From Devosia pacifica (GTDB lineage: Bacteria > Pseudomonadota > Alphaproteobacteria > Rhizobiales > Devosiaceae), in the NCBI RefSeq assembly GCF_014652635.1, contig NZ_BMZE01000001.1:301293-365292 (forward strand): a DNA stretch of 64,000 bases. Reading direction: 5' to 3'. Below, piece after piece: positions 40,036-50,500 of the stretch (within the stretch, counting starts at the first letter, position 1; each line of letters begins with the position of its first letter). Under the pieces are notes generated by a model. It was not told the origin of the DNA and did not search any database. It worked only from the letters and a program-made list of their open reading frames with translations. The position numbers and the translations under genes were made by a program.

Positions 40036-41181
40036 TTAGCTCAGCATTGTCTCCAGCCTCTCTAGTGCATCGTTCATCGTCTCCGCCGTTCCGGCGTAAG
40101 AGAACCGCACATAGTTATGGCCATTGACCCGATCGAAATCGACGCCTGGCGTCGCAGCCACGCCGGCCTCGTGCAGCATGCGCTGGCAGAAGCTCATCGA
40201 GTCGTCCGAAAACCGGCCAATGCCGGCATAGGCATAAAAGGCTCCCGTTGTGACCGTGCCGAGCTCAAATCCGAGGTGCCTGAGACCATCGCTTAGCGCG
40301 AGGCGATTTTTGGCGTAGCCAGCTTTCTGCGCTTCTGCATAGTCGCGTTCGCCAAGCGCCGCCAACGCCGCCACCTGGCTGAGGCTCGGCGCCGAAATGA
40401 AGAAATTCTGCTGCAGTATTTCGGCACGCCGGATCAGCGCCTCTGGCACCACCATCCAGCCAATCCGCCACCCGGTCATGCAATAGTATTTTGAGAAGCT
40501 GTTGATGACGATCGCATCGCGGGACAACTCGAGAGCACTCGTTGAATCTCCGCCGTAGTCGAGCCCATGGTAGATCTCGTCGGAGATCAGGCGCACCCCG
40601 AGCTCGCGACAGGTCTCAACAATCTCTATTAGGGCTCCCCTGCCCGCCACGGCGCCGGTTGGATTCGCCGGACTGGCGAACAGCAATCCTTCGAATGGCT
40701 CCTGTCTGTGTGCCTCGGCAATCGCGCGCCCGCTCAGCTGCCATCCGTCGGCGTCGCTGACCGGAATCTCGACCACCTCGAATCCGAGACCCACGAGCGT
40801 ATTGACGTAAGCCGGATAGCCGGGTCGGGTCACGGCGATGCGCGCACCCGGGGCGAAAGCCGTATGGAAGGCCAGAATGAACCCTGCAGACGAGCCCATC
40901 GTGGCTATGATGTGCTCGGAGGCAATGTCGACGCCATGCTGCTCCGCATAGTACTGCTTTAGCCGTCCTCGCAGTTGCGGCATGCCCTTGGCGTTCGTAT
41001 ATCGCTGCGGGTGAGGAAGCGCCTGCTTCACCGCCTCAAGAACATTCGGCGCTGGCGGCGCGCCGGGTTCGCCCACTTCCAGGTGACAGATCGTGCGCCC
41101 TTCTGCTTCGAGGTCGTGCGCTTCGCGCATCACCTCCATGGCATGAAACGGCATCAGGACGGGCTTGGCGCGTTGGGTCAT
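40036..41181 (-). CDS. class I/II PLP-dependent aminotransferase
   Basis: A fold-type I aminotransferase of 381 residues. The PLP lysine is in NSFSKYYCMTGWRIGW, the cofactor phosphate and ring contacts in SSAGFILAF, SPANPTGAV and SDEIYHGLDY, and the carboxylate-binding Arg in YVRFSYAG. The sequence is of the aspartate/alanine aminotransferase subgroup, but the amino acid pair used cannot be read from it. Divergent from the DsbA-like gene. Confidence 0.9.
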   Translation of the reverse strand: MTQRAKPVLMPFHAMEVMREAHDLEAEGRTICHLEVGEPGAPPAPNVLEAVKQALPHPQRYTNAKGMPQLRGRLKQYYAEQHGVDIASEHIIATMGSSAGFILAFHTAFAPGARIAVTRPGYPAYVNTLVGLGFEVVEIPVSDADGWQLSGRAIAEAHRQEPFEGLLFASPANPTGAVAGRGALIEIVETCRELGVRLISDEIYHGLDYGGDSTSALELSRDAIVINSFSKYYCMTGWRIGWMVVPEALIRRAEILQQNFFISAPSLSQVAALAALGERDYAEAQKAGYAKNRLALSDGLRHLGFELGTVTTGAFYAYAGIGRFSDDSMSFCQRMLHEAGVAATPGVDFDRVNGHNYVRFSYAGTAETMNDALERLETMLS

Positions 41182-41334
41182 GGGTGCTCCGTGTCTGCCG
41201 GCATGGCTAGCGTGGAAATGGTCACTCGCTCAACCACAATTGAGCACCGGTTGCCCCCCGTTTAACCTCTTCAATGGTATTTTTGCCCGAGCCTGTTACC
41301 TAATCGGCAATCGTTTGATTCTCGGAGCCCGCCC

Positions 41335-42210
41335 ATGTCACGTATCGCCTACGCTCTCGTCGCGCTTGCTGGAGCTGCAGTCGGCGGTGGCGCTGCATAC
41401 TACTACGCTGAAAGCCAGCCGACCGAGACGGACGCGGTCGCCGTCCGGAGCATCGTCGACGAAGCGATCACCGAGTATGATGCAACTAGGCCCGCGCCGG
41501 AGCCCGTCGCCGCTCCTATCGAGACCGCACAGATCGATCCGGAGACGCTGAATCCGATGATCGAGGACTACCTGATGGCGGACCCCTCGATTCTTCAAAG
41601 GATGTCTGCGGAACTCGAAACAAGGATGCGTACCGAGCAACAGGCCACGGCCCGTGCGGCCCTCGCGACCTATGAAGACCAGATCTATAACGCCGAGGGC
41701 GATGTGGTCCTAGGCAATCCTGACGGTGACGTTACGCTCGTTGAGTTGTTCGACTACAATTGCGGCTACTGCCGACAGGCCCTGCCGGATCTTGCCACGC
41801 TCCTCGCTGAAGACCCGGAGCTCAAGGTGATCTTGAAAGAATTCCCCATTCTCTCGCAGGAATCAGTGGAAGCTGCGCGCGTTGCAATCCTAGTGAACGA
41901 GCAGGATGTCGATTACTGGCAGTTCCATGAGGCACTCTTCACCTCTCGCGGCCAGGTGAACAAGCAGGTGGCTCTCGATGCGGCCCAGGAACTCGGGCTC
42001 AGCCCCGTCAGCCTGGAACTCGACATGAACGCCGAGCGCGTCGCCGAGGTCATCCAGAATTCCTATGAGGTAGCTCAGGGGCTCAACATCACTGGCACCC
42101 CAACGTACATAATCGGCGATGAGATCGTGCCAGGAGCCATCGGTGTCGACGCGCTCCGCGAGAAGATCGCCAATGTGCGGGCCTGTGGCAGCACGATTTG
42201 CGAGGGCTGA
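41335..42210 (+). CDS. DsbA-family thiol oxidoreductase (ScsC-like)
   Basis: Periplasmic thioredoxin-fold protein with an N-terminal signal or anchor helix (about 4-20), a helical region of about 100 residues that could mediate oligomerisation, and a catalytic domain. The active site is C143-G-Y-C146 after ELFDYN, and the cis-proline is in GTPTYI. The extra N-terminal part resembles ScsC/BdbD-type proteins that act as disulfide isomerases or oxidases. 291 residues. It precedes the aroQ group by 87 bases, in which a structured leader is found. Confidence 0.9.
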   Translation: MSRIAYALVALAGAAVGGGAAYYYAESQPTETDAVAVRSIVDEAITEYDATRPAPEPVAAPIETAQIDPETLNPMIEDYLMADPSILQRMSAELETRMRTEQQATARAALATYEDQIYNAEGDVVLGNPDGDVTLVELFDYNCGYCRQALPDLATLLAEDPELKVILKEFPILSQESVEAARVAILVNEQDVDYWQFHEALFTSRGQVNKQVALDAAQELGLSPVSLELDMNAERVAEVIQNSYEVAQGLNITGTPTYIIGDEIVPGAIGVDALREKIANVRACGSTICEG

Positions 42211-42224
42211 TCGCGCCCCATACG

Positions 42225-42294
42225 CTTTGCCTTTTCAGTGCAATTCCTGTAACCGGGCTTGCAACCGGCCGCTGGGCCGGGTGAAAAGGCAAGG
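42225..42294 (+). promoter_or_regulatory. structured leader that can mask the aroQ ribosome binding site
   Basis: Bases 42225-42237 (containing TTGCCTTTTCA) pair with 42282-42294 (TGAAAAGGCAA plus two more) to give 13 base pairs including one G-U. Inside sits a second perfect stem CCGGCC/GGCCGG (42265-42270 with 42275-42280) with loop GCTG. The outer stem includes the AAGG that serves as the aroQ ribosome binding site three bases before the ATG, so folding would shut off translation. A ligand or factor is unknown. Confidence 0.6.
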
Positions 42295-42297
42295 ACC

Positions 42298-42735
42298 ATG
42301 GCCAAGCGCATTCTCGTTCTGAACGGTCCAAATCTGAATCTGCTGGGCACTCGCGAACCGGGTGTCTACGGCGTCGCAACTCTCAGGGATATCGAGCAGT
42401 CCTGTAAGGCGCTCGCCGTCGAGTTGGGGCTGACGCTCGACTTTCGCCAGACGAATTCTGAAGGCGAGCTTGTGACCTGGATACAGGATGCACGCCTGAC
42501 GTCGGATGCCATCGTAATCAATCCGGCCGCCTATTCCCACACATCCGTTGCGGTGCACGATGCCCTGAAGGCCATTGGCCTTCCGGTCGTCGAAGTGCAT
42601 CTGTCCAACATTCACCAGCGTGAATCGTTTCGACACCATTCCTATGTATCGCTGGTCGCAACGGGCGTTATTTGCGGGCTGGGCCCCAGCGGATATACAC
42701 TGGCCCTCAGGGCACTGGCCGAACAACTGCAATAA
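42298..42735 (+). CDS. aroQ: type II 3-dehydroquinate dehydratase
   Basis: Third step of the shikimate pathway, a dodecameric cytosolic enzyme. The signature [17 protein letters not shown] carries the catalytic Tyr, NPAAYSHTS and [12 protein letters not shown] complete the site. 145 residues. AAGG lies just before the ATG. First gene of the aroQ-accB-accC group conserved across Rhizobiales. Confidence 0.97.
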   Translation: MAKRILVLNGPNLNLLGTREPGVYGVATLRDIEQSCKALAVELGLTLDFRQTNSEGELVTWIQDARLTSDAIVINPAAYSHTSVAVHDALKAIGLPVVEVHLSNIHQRESFRHHSYVSLVATGVICGLGPSGYTLALRALAEQLQ

Positions 42736-42767
42736 TACATCATCGCGTAACCGCGGGAGCCGAACAA

Positions 42768-43268
42768 ATGACCAAGGCAACACTGGTGGACCAGGATCTG
42801 ATCCGGACCATTGCCGAACTGATCAACAAGGAAAACCTCGCCGAGATCGAGATCGAGCAGGAGGATTTCCGCGTTCGCGTTACCCGTTCATACGCTCCGG
42901 AACCGGCTCCGGCGATGATGCAGGCTTACGCGCCCGCGCCACAACAGGCGCCGCAGACACCGGCAGCGCCGGCGACGCCCGCAACCGGCGCATCGTCTCC
43001 GGCATCGAGCCCTGCGGATGACATCGCATCGAATCCGGGCACATTGACCTCTCCCATGGTGGGCACCGCCTACCGCTCTCCCGAGCCTGGCAAGTCGGCG
43101 TTCGTCGAAGTCGGCGCCAAGGTCACCGAGGGCCAGACCGTCCTCATCATCGAGGCGATGAAGACAATGAACCAGATTCCGGCGCATCGATCCGGAACCA
43201 TCACGAAAATTCTGGTCGAAGACGCCCAGCCGGTGGAATACGGCGAACCGCTCGTGGTCATCGAGTAG
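42768..43268 (+). CDS. accB: biotin carboxyl carrier protein of acetyl-CoA carboxylase
   Basis: Carries biotin between AccC and the carboxyltransferase in fatty acid synthesis. The biotinylated lysine is K132 in EAMKTMNQ. A flexible Pro/Ala linker (about 44-85) separates the N-terminal helix pair from the biotinyl domain. 166 residues. 32 bases after aroQ and 9 before accC, so an operon is likely. Confidence 0.97.
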   Translation: MTKATLVDQDLIRTIAELINKENLAEIEIEQEDFRVRVTRSYAPEPAPAMMQAYAPAPQQAPQTPAAPATPATGASSPASSPADDIASNPGTLTSPMVGTAYRSPEPGKSAFVEVGAKVTEGQTVLIIEAMKTMNQIPAHRSGTITKILVEDAQPVEYGEPLVVIE

Positions 43269-43277
43269 GAGATCAAC

Positions 43278-44624
43278 ATGTTCTCCAAAGTTCTGATCGC
43301 CAACCGAGGCGAGATTGCTTTGCGCATCCTGCGCGCCTGCAAGGAGCTCGGCATTCAAACCGTCGCCGTGCATTCGACCGCCGATGCCAACGCCATGCAC
43401 GTGCGCCTGGCTGATGAAAGCGTCTGTGTGGGGCCCGCCTCCGCACGGGACAGCTACCTAAACATCCCGTCCATCATGGCCGCCTGTGAGATCACCGGCG
43501 CCGATGCGGTCCATCCGGGTTACGGGTTCCTCTCCGAGAACGCCCGTTTCGCTCAGATTCTGACCGAGCATAACGTCACCTTCATCGGCCCCTCCGCCCA
43601 TCACATCGAAATCATGGGCGACAAGATCACCGCCAAGAAGACCGCGGTTGAACTTGGAATCCCGGTGGTGCCAGGATCTGAAGGCGCTGTCGCAACAGAG
43701 GCGGACGCCCTTCGCACCGCCAAGGAGATTGGCTACCCTGTGCTTATCAAGGCCACCGCTGGCGGCGGTGGGCGCGGCATGAAGGTAGCCCGATCCGAAG
43801 CGGACCTGCTCACATCGTGGTCTACTGCGAGATCCGAAGCCAAGGCGGCGTTTGGAAACGACTCCGTCTACATGGAGAAGTATCTCGGCAAGCCGCGTCA
43901 CATCGAGGTCCAGGTCCTTGGTGATGGCCAGGGGCGTGCCGTGCACCTTGGGGTTCGGGATTGCTCTTTGCAGCGCCGGCACCAGAAAGTGTGGGAAGAG
44001 GCCGGTGGCCCGACGATCGAGCCGAAAGAGCGCGACGAGATTGGCGAGATCTGCGCCGCTGCCATGCGCAAGTTGAAATACTCCGGCGCGGGCACCATCG
44101 AGTTTCTGTATGAAGACGGGAACTTCTACTTCATCGAGATGAACACCCGCCTGCAGGTGGAGCATCCGGTCACTGAACGGATCACCGGCGTCGACATCGT
44201 CTACGAGCAGATTCGCGTGGCGTCCGGCGAACCGCTTTCGCTGACGCAAGAGAAAGTCCAGTTCTTTGGACACGCAATCGAAGTGCGCATCAACGCCGAA
44301 GATCCGCAGACGTTCGCGCCTTCACCCGGCACCATTACGTTCTACCATCCCGCTGGCGGCGTCGGTGTTCGCGTCGATTCGGCCGTCTATCAGGGCTACC
44401 GCATTCCTCCATATTACGACTCGCTGATCGGCAAGCTGATTGTCTACGGTCGCACTCGCGAGGAATGTCTGCAAAGGCTGCGCCGTGCCATCGATGAGTT
44501 CGTCGTCGACGGCATCAAAACGACGCTTCCCCTGTTCCAGCGGCTGATCAAGGAACCCGATATTCTGGCCGGGCGGTACGACATCCACTGGCTCGAAAAG
44601 TTCCTGGCTGAAAACAAGGCCTGA
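43278..44624 (+). CDS. accC: biotin carboxylase of acetyl-CoA carboxylase
   Basis: ATP-grasp enzyme that carboxylates biotin on Acc[15 protein letters not shown] at the start, the flexible ATP loop GGGGRGMK, and [14 protein letters not shown] are intact. 448 residues, full length. Follows accB with a good ribosome binding site (AGGAG at about 43267). Confidence 0.97.
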   Translation: MFSKVLIANRGEIALRILRACKELGIQTVAVHSTADANAMHVRLADESVCVGPASARDSYLNIPSIMAACEITGADAVHPGYGFLSENARFAQILTEHNVTFIGPSAHHIEIMGDKITAKKTAVELGIPVVPGSEGAVATEADALRTAKEIGYPVLIKATAGGGGRGMKVARSEADLLTSWSTARSEAKAAFGNDSVYMEKYLGKPRHIEVQVLGDGQGRAVHLGVRDCSLQRRHQKVWEEAGGPTIEPKERDEIGEICAAAMRKLKYSGAGTIEFLYEDGNFYFIEMNTRLQVEHPVTERITGVDIVYEQIRVASGEPLSLTQEKVQFFGHAIEVRINAEDPQTFAPSPGTITFYHPAGGVGVRVDSAVYQGYRIPPYYDSLIGKLIVYGRTREECLQRLRRAIDEFVVDGIKTTLPLFQRLIKEPDILAGRYDIHWLEKFLAENKA

Positions 44625-44644
44625 TCTCAGGCCGTTTGCCGGCA

Positions 44645-44669
44645 GCAGACGCGCCCAAAGCGCGTCTGC
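44645..44669 (+). other. hairpin between accC and aat
   Basis: GCAGACGCG and CGCGTCTGC form a perfect 9-bp stem with a seven-base loop 20 bases after the accC stop. No T-run follows, so it may protect the accBC message or attenuate rather than fully terminate. Confidence 0.6.
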
Positions 44670-44685
44670 ATTCGTGAATGGGATT

Positions 44686-45363
44686 ATGGTGCGCAATCAG
44701 GATCCATTTTCGGTCGAGATCACGCCGGACCTGATCCTGCGCGCCTATCGGGCCGGCATCTTCCCCATGGCAGAAGATGCACAGGACGAGGATTTGTTCT
44801 GGGTCTCGCCCGAAGAGCGCGGGATAATTCCGCTCGACGGCTTTCGGGTATCAAAGAGCTTCCGCAAGACGCTCAAGACGCACCCTTATATTGTTACGGT
44901 CGATCAGGATTTTGACGCAGTCATTGACGCCTGCGCGACGCCTGCACCGGGGCGCACCGAGACCTGGATCAACAACACCATTCGTGGCGTCTACGGAGAA
45001 CTCTTCCGGCGCGGTGATGCCCACACGGTCGAAGTGCGTGACGGCGAGGAGCTGGTGGGCGGTCTCTATGGCTTGGCGATTGGCGGCGCCTTCTTTGGCG
45101 AGTCGATGTTCCACCACCGAAGAGACACATCGAAAATTGCCTTGGCGCATCTTGTAGAGCGCTTGAACGCTGGCGGCTATGTCCTTCTGGATACACAGTT
45201 TATAACCCCACACCTCGCCTCTCTCGGCGCCATCGAAATTCCTCGTTCGGCCTATGAGGACCGGCTCGCGCATGCGCTTGCCGTCGAGGCAGACTGGCAC
45301 GCATGGACCGCAAACCCTAATGACGAGCGCACTGCAACTTCCATCCTCACTGGCTCACCTTGA
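44686..45363 (+). CDS. aat: leucyl/phenylalanyl-tRNA-protein transferase
   Basis: Adds Leu or Phe to N-terminal Arg or Lys residues and so feeds the N-end rule pathway (ClpS/ClpAP). Conserved AYRAGIFPMAED, FWVSPEERGIIPLDGF and MFHHRRDTSKIALAHL. ATG at 44686 gives 225 residues; a GTG four codons earlier is possible and neither has a strong ribosome binding site. Its 3' end is overlapped for 44 bases by the kinase gene. Confidence 0.95.
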   Translation: MVRNQDPFSVEITPDLILRAYRAGIFPMAEDAQDEDLFWVSPEERGIIPLDGFRVSKSFRKTLKTHPYIVTVDQDFDAVIDACATPAPGRTETWINNTIRGVYGELFRRGDAHTVEVRDGEELVGGLYGLAIGGAFFGESMFHHRRDTSKIALAHLVERLNAGGYVLLDTQFITPHLASLGAIEIPRSAYEDRLAHALAVEADWHAWTANPNDERTATSILTGSP

Positions 45364-46093
45364 AGCTGCAGAGTGGGAGGCTATCACCATCGGGCGTTCG
45401 AGCGCCTCCGTGTGGCGCCTGCATCATCAAGGCGAAACCTTCATCCTGAAGCGCGAAACGGCCCGCCCGACCAGCGAACTGCCAAGCGAAGCCGAGCGTC
45501 TTCGTTGGCTCGAGACGATGGAAATGCCCGCCCCGCGACAGATCGCATTCGCATCGACCGCAGATTCGCATTTTCTGCTGATGACTGCGGTTGAGGGCGA
45601 AGACCTGACCGCCTTGGCTGACGATCCCGAGCGGCTCTGCACCATATTGGCGAAAGCCCTGCACCAGCTTCACGATTTGCCGACCGCCGCCTGCCCGTTC
45701 GACCATGCGGCCGAGAAACGGATCGCCGTCGGCAGACGCAACATTTCAGCCGGCCTGGTGGATGAGAGCGATTTCGACGACGAGCGGTTGGGCTGGTCCG
45801 CCTCCCAGGTTCTGGATTGGCTTGGAGCCAACCCTCTAAATGATGAGAATTTTGTCGTAACCCACGGCGATGCCAGCATTCCAAACTTCATGGCAACGTC
45901 CAACGGGTTTGCGGGCATGGTTGATTGCGGCCGGGTTGGGGTCGCTGATCGCTGGCAAGACCTCGCCATTGCCTGCCGCAGCGTCGCCGACAACTGCGGC
46001 CAGCAGCACATTGAAACGTTCTTGCGCGCTTATGGCGAGCACTGGAATGAGCGCCGCTATCGCTACTTCACCACGCTCGACGAGCTGTTTTGA
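45320..46093 (+). CDS. APH(3')-like aminoglycoside phosphotransferase family protein
   Basis: A 257-residue kinase-fold protein with the order of motifs seen in aminoglycoside 3'-phosphotransferases: ITIGRSSASVWRL, ATP-contacting K44 in FILKRE, the catalytic loop HGDASIPN (H182, D184, N189) and metal-binding D202 in VDCGRVGVADRWQD. The ATG at 45320 matches the family N-terminus, so the 44-base overlap with aat seems real. It breaks the usual aat-DUF2155 neighbourhood of Rhizobiales, which suggests a local insertion. It could inactivate aminoglycosides or phosphorylate another hydroxylated substrate; resistance is not shown by sequence. Confidence 0.85.
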   Translation: MTSALQLPSSLAHLEAAEWEAITIGRSSASVWRLHHQGETFILKRETARPTSELPSEAERLRWLETMEMPAPRQIAFASTADSHFLLMTAVEGEDLTALADDPERLCTILAKALHQLHDLPTAACPFDHAAEKRIAVGRRNISAGLVDESDFDDERLGWSASQVLDWLGANPLNDENFVVTHGDASIPNFMATSNGFAGMVDCGRVGVADRWQDLAIACRSVADNCGQQHIETFLRAYGEHWNERRYRYFTTLDELF

Positions 46094-46102
46094 CTAGAGC
46101 GC

Positions 46103-46528
46103 TCAGCGCTGATCCGGCGGCGGCACGTCGGTCGTGACTTTGCACGAGACTAGCCATACGTCATAGACCGCATGGTCGACCGCATGCAGTGCCGGGCTGT
46201 CGGCAAACATCCACCCGGTGAATATTCGTTCGCTTTCGCCTTCGAGGTCGAGCTGGTCTACTTCCACGAACGCCGAGGTCCGCTGCACCGTCTCGTTTGG
46301 CGATCGGCTGTAGCAAGCCCTCGGAGTGACCTCCAAAGCACCGAACAGCACTGTTTCATTGAGGTATACGTCGAACTCGGTGATGCGCGCGGTAATCTTG
46401 TCGAGGCCTGCGAAACGCGCGATGGGATTCGCAAGCATCTGTGCGGAAGCCGTCGTAGGCAGCAGCGCCGCGCATATCGATGCGATAACGCCACCTGCCC
46501 GCACTGACCAGAGCAGTTTGCGGCTCAT
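46103..46528 (-). CDS. DUF2155 secreted protein
   Basis: A 141-residue protein with a signal peptide (about 1-29, cut near TASAQ) and the DUF2155 core LDKITARITEFDVYLNETVLFGALEVTPRACYSRSP-type sequence, ending FTGWMFADSPALHAVDHAVYDVWL. The family is alphaproteobacterial, periplasmic and of unknown role. It lies next to the complex I accessory gene, as in related genomes, with the start 26 bases from that gene's stop. Confidence 0.9.
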   Translation of the reverse strand: MSRKLLWSVRAGGVIASICAALLPTTASAQMLANPIARFAGLDKITARITEFDVYLNETVLFGALEVTPRACYSRSPNETVQRTSAFVEVDQLDLEGESERIFTGWMFADSPALHAVDHAVYDVWLVSCKVTTDVPPPDQR

Positions 46529-46554
46529 TTCAAGTATCCGCGCTGCAGCAAGGC

Positions 46555-46953
46555 TTATTCCGGTGACCAGGCGTCATAGTCGCCGGTGACGCGCGGGCGC
46601 TCGCCCTTGGTCAGAAGGCTGCCGTCAGGACGATAGGCCAGCGCCGTGCCGGTGTGGTTGGGAACGTGAGGCTTTTCCCAGGCGCGCGGCTTGTAGCTGC
46701 CCTCGCCGGGAATCACGTCGGTGCGGTGATGCATCCAGCCATGCCAACCCGGCGGGATCATCGACGCTTCAGCCGGGCCGTTATAGCGCACGAAGCGACG
46801 GTCATGCTTGCGATCCAGATAGTAGCGATTACCGAACTCGTCTGTGCCGACATGCTCGCCGAAGCGTTTGAGCCACAGCCGCGTGCCCCAGGTCTGGCCG
46901 TGCCACCAGACAAAGATTTCCGAGAGAAACTGCTTGAAAGAATTGTCTGCCAC
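46555..46953 (-). CDS. NDUFA12-family accessory subunit of complex I
   Basis: Homologue of the mitochondrial 17.2-kDa subunit, which stabilises the peripheral arm of NADH:ubiquinone oxidoreductase. Conserved WWHGQTWGTRLW, VGTDEFGNRYY and the IPPGWHGWMHHRTD segment are visible. 132 residues. Found in alphaproteobacteria and mitochondria only, so it supports the taxonomic call. Core nuo genes are not in the window. Confidence 0.95.
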   Translation of the reverse strand: MADNSFKQFLSEIFVWWHGQTWGTRLWLKRFGEHVGTDEFGNRYYLDRKHDRRFVRYNGPAEASMIPPGWHGWMHHRTDVIPGEGSYKPRAWEKPHVPNHTGTALAYRPDGSLLTKGERPRVTGDYDAWSPE

Positions 46954-47595
46954 TGGGCTGCCCGCGTGTCGGTCTGCGTTCGTGCCTGCTCTAGCATGAG
47001 CAGGCTCTCGAGCCTAGACCCGTGTTGTGGTGCGAAAGCACAACATGGCGCCTCGCGAGGTGAACCACCAATGCACACAAATTTCCGCGCTTGACACTTG
47101 TGTGACACCCGAGTCGGGGCTGGTTACGCACAGGGTTAACCACCTGTTACCCGCCGTGCAACGCTTTCAATCAATGCGTATCTTGAACGGGTTACGCGCC
47201 AGTTTCGAGGTGATGATCCAACACCGATTGGCTGCTGTTCCGGCAGCTAAGATTAGACTCGAAGTCTTCGCGAAAAGCTTGGATTTTGTCCCCGGAATCC
47301 ACATATCTCACCTACTATCACTAGGCTCGGTATGCAGTCTGGACACAAGGGCTAGTGATTTTTCTGCGTTGACCACGAAATTGAATCGGAACACTCTCGC
47401 TCCAGTTCTGATGACCTTATGAGCAATCGGAAACGCTCGCGACACGACTGGCATTTTGATCAGTCGAAAGCGCGGGCATAGGGCCTGCCGCCCCTTGAGG
47501 GCGCGCAGTGCATAAGCGTCAGATAGATAGATTTCGGAGAAACCGAGGGATCGGTTAGCGGGCGCTGCCCGCAGTTTTTGGGGACTACGACAAGA
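46954..47595. promoter_or_regulatory. 642-bp intergenic region with nrdJ leader
   Basis: No credible gene. It must hold the leftward promoter for the complex I gene and the rightward nrdJ promoter. Features seen: TTAA-N7-TTAC at 47136-47150 (one base from a CtrA site); an inverted repeat CGACTG/CAGTCG at 47445-47466; hairpins CGCCC/GGGCG at 47489-47503 and AACCG/CGGTT at 47541-47556; and a terminator-like hairpin at 47558-47579. I looked for a cobalamin riboswitch core and NrdR boxes and found neither. Confidence 0.5.
47558..47579 (+). promoter_or_regulatory. terminator-like hairpin just before nrdJ
   Basis: GCGGGC-GCT-GCCCGC is followed by AG and five T residues, and ends 16 bases before the nrdJ ATG. 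Immediately upstream, TCGG (47534-47537) can pair with CCGA (47543-47546), or AACCG (47541-47545) with CGGTT (47552-47556), giving competing folds. This is the layout of an attenuator. Confidence 0.5.
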
Positions 47596-50500
47596 ATGCG
47601 CATCGAACGCCGGTTTACCGCCGCCAATCAGGACCGCTACGCCGGGATCGAATTCCGCTCCGCGACCAGCGAGATTCGCAATCCCGACGGATCAATCGTC
47701 TTCAAGCTGGACGACATCGCGGTTCCTGCCGCCTGGAGCCAGGTGGCGGTGGATATCATCGCCCAGAAGTATTTCCGTAAAGCCGGTGTGGCGCGCGCCC
47801 TCAAGAAGGTCGAGGAGAATGACGTCCCGTCATGGCTCTGGCGCTCCGTGCCCGATCAGGACGCAATGGCAGACGTTGCCGAAGACGATCGCTTTGGCTC
47901 CGAAATGGATTCGCGCCAGGTTTTTGATCGCCTGGCCGGCACCTGGACCTATTGGGGCTGGAAGGGCGGCTATTTCGACAACGAAGACGATGCGCGCACC
48001 TTCTTTGATGAGCTGTGCTACATGCTCGCCACGCAGCGCGTTGCGCCCAATTCTCCGCAGTGGTTCAACACCGGTCTGTTCTGGGCGTATGGCATCGATG
48101 GTCCCGGCCAGGGCCATTTCTATGTCGATCCGTTCACGCATCAGCTCGTGCAGTCGCAGTCGGCCTACGAGCATCCGCAGCCGCATGCCTGCTTCATCCA
48201 GTCCGTCGAAGACGATCTCGTCAACGAAAACGGCATTATGGATCTGTGGGTGCGTGAGGCGCGCCTGTTCAAGTATGGCTCGGGCACCGGCTCCAACTTT
48301 TCCGCTCTGCGCGGCGAAGGCGAGAAGCTTTCGGGCGGCGGTAAATCGTCCGGCCTGATGTCCTTCCTGAAGATTGGTGACCGCGCCGCGGGTGCCATCA
48401 AGTCCGGCGGCACCACGCGTCGTGCCGCCAAGATGGTCGTCGTCGATATCGATCACCCGGATATCGAGCAGTACATCAACTGGAAGGTGAAGGAAGAGCA
48501 GAAGGTCGCCGCTCTCGTTACCGGGTCCAAGACCGTCTCGAAGCACCTCAAGGCGATCATGAAGGCCTGCGTCAATTGCGAGGGCAATAACGACGATTGC
48601 TACGATCCCAACAAGAACCCTGCCCTCAAGCGCGAGGTAAAGGCCGCGAAAAAGGCGCTGGTGCCGGAAAACTACATCTTCCGCGTCATTCAGTTCGCCA
48701 GGCAGGGCTATACCGATCTCGAATTCCCGGTTTACGACACCGATTGGGATTCCGAGGCCTACCTGACTGTTTCCGGCCAGAACTCCAACAACTCGGTGCG
48801 AGTCACTGACGACTTCCTCAAGGCCGTCGAAACCGACGGTGACTGGAATCTTATCGGCCGCATCAAGGGCAACGTTACCAAGACCCTGAAGGCGCGAGAT
48901 CTCTGGGATCAGGTCGGCTACGCCGCTTGGGCGTCGGCGGATCCCGGCATCCAGTATCACACCACAATCAACGAGTGGCACACCTCCCCGGCAGCCGGAC
49001 CGATCAACGCGTCCAATCCGTGCTCCGAGTACATGTTCCTCGATGACACCGCGTGCAATCTCGCTTCAGTGAACCTGCTGCCCTATCGCAACAAGGATGG
49101 CTCGTTCGACACGGCCTCGTACGAGCATACGGTACGCCTCTGGACGATCGTCCTCGAGGTCTCCGTGATGATGGCGCAGTTCCCCTCGAAGGCCATTGCG
49201 CAGCGCTCGTTTGAATACCGTACGCTCGGCATCGGCTACGCCAATATCGGCGGGCTGCTGATGACCTCGGGTATTCCCTATGACAGTGACGAGGCCCGTG
49301 CCATCGCCGGTGCCGTCTCCGCGATCATGACCGGCGTCGCCTATGCCACGTCGGCCGAGATGGCTGGCGAGCTCGGACCGTTCAAGGATTACGAGCGCAA
49401 CGCCCAGCACATGCTGCGCGTCATCCACAACCATCGCAACGCGGCGCACGGCAATGCAGAAGGCTATGAGGGCCTGTCGATCGCACCGGTCGCGCTTGAT
49501 CATGCCAACCTCAAGGATGCCGCTCTTGGTGAGCGCGCCCGCCACGCCTGGGATCAGGCTTTGGCGCTCGGCGAGCAGCATGGATATCGCAACGCACAGG
49601 TTTCCGTGATCGCCCCCACCGGCACGATCGGGCTGGTGATGGATTGCGACACGACCGGCATCGAGCCTGATTTCGCGCTCGTCAAATTCAAGAAGCTCGC
49701 GGGTGGCGGCTACTTCAAGATCATCAACCGGGCCGTTCCCCCTGCCCTGCGCACGCTCGGCTATTCAGAGGACCAGATTGCCGAGATGGAGGCTTATGCC
49801 GTCGGCCATGGCAATCTCAACCAGGCTCCAGGCATCAATCCGTCGACCCTGAAGACCAAAGGCTTCACCGACGAGAAGATCGCCGCTCTCAATGGCGCCT
49901 TGAAGTCGGCTTTCGACATCAAGTTCGTCTTCAACCAGTGGACGCTCGGCGCCGACTTCCTAAAGTCTCTCGGCGTCAGCGACGAGCAGCTGAACGATTT
50001 CTCCTTTGAACTTTTGCCGTTCCTCGGTTTCTCGAGGAAGGATATCGAGGCCGCGAATATCCACGTCTGCGGTGCGATGACGCTTGAAGGTGCCCCGTTC
50101 CTGAAGGACGAGCATCTTCCCGTCTTCGATTGCGCCACGCCGTGCGGCAAGATCGGCAAGCGCTACCTGTCGGTCGAATCCCACATCTTGATGATGGCAG
50201 CGGCTCAGCCGTTCATTTCTGGCGCCATCTCCAAGACCATCAACATGCCGAACGACGCCACCGTTGATGACGCCAAGAATGCCTACATGCTGTCCTGGCG
50301 CCTGGCTCTGAAGGCAAACGCGCTCTATCGAGATGGCTCAAAGCTCAGCCAGCCGCTGAATTCGTCGGTCCTCGCTGTCGAGGATGATGAAGAGGATGAG
50401 GTCGCCGAAGCAATTGCCGCCCTGCCGGCAGCAGCACGCAGCGAGGCAGTCGCCGAGAAGATCGTCGAGCGCATCGTGGAGCGCGAAGTCGCGGTCCGCA

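Noticed and set aside
47027..47422. A 131-codon + strand frame in the nrdJ upstream region
   Set aside because: No recognisable motif, no convincing ribosome binding site and composition not like the neighbouring genes.
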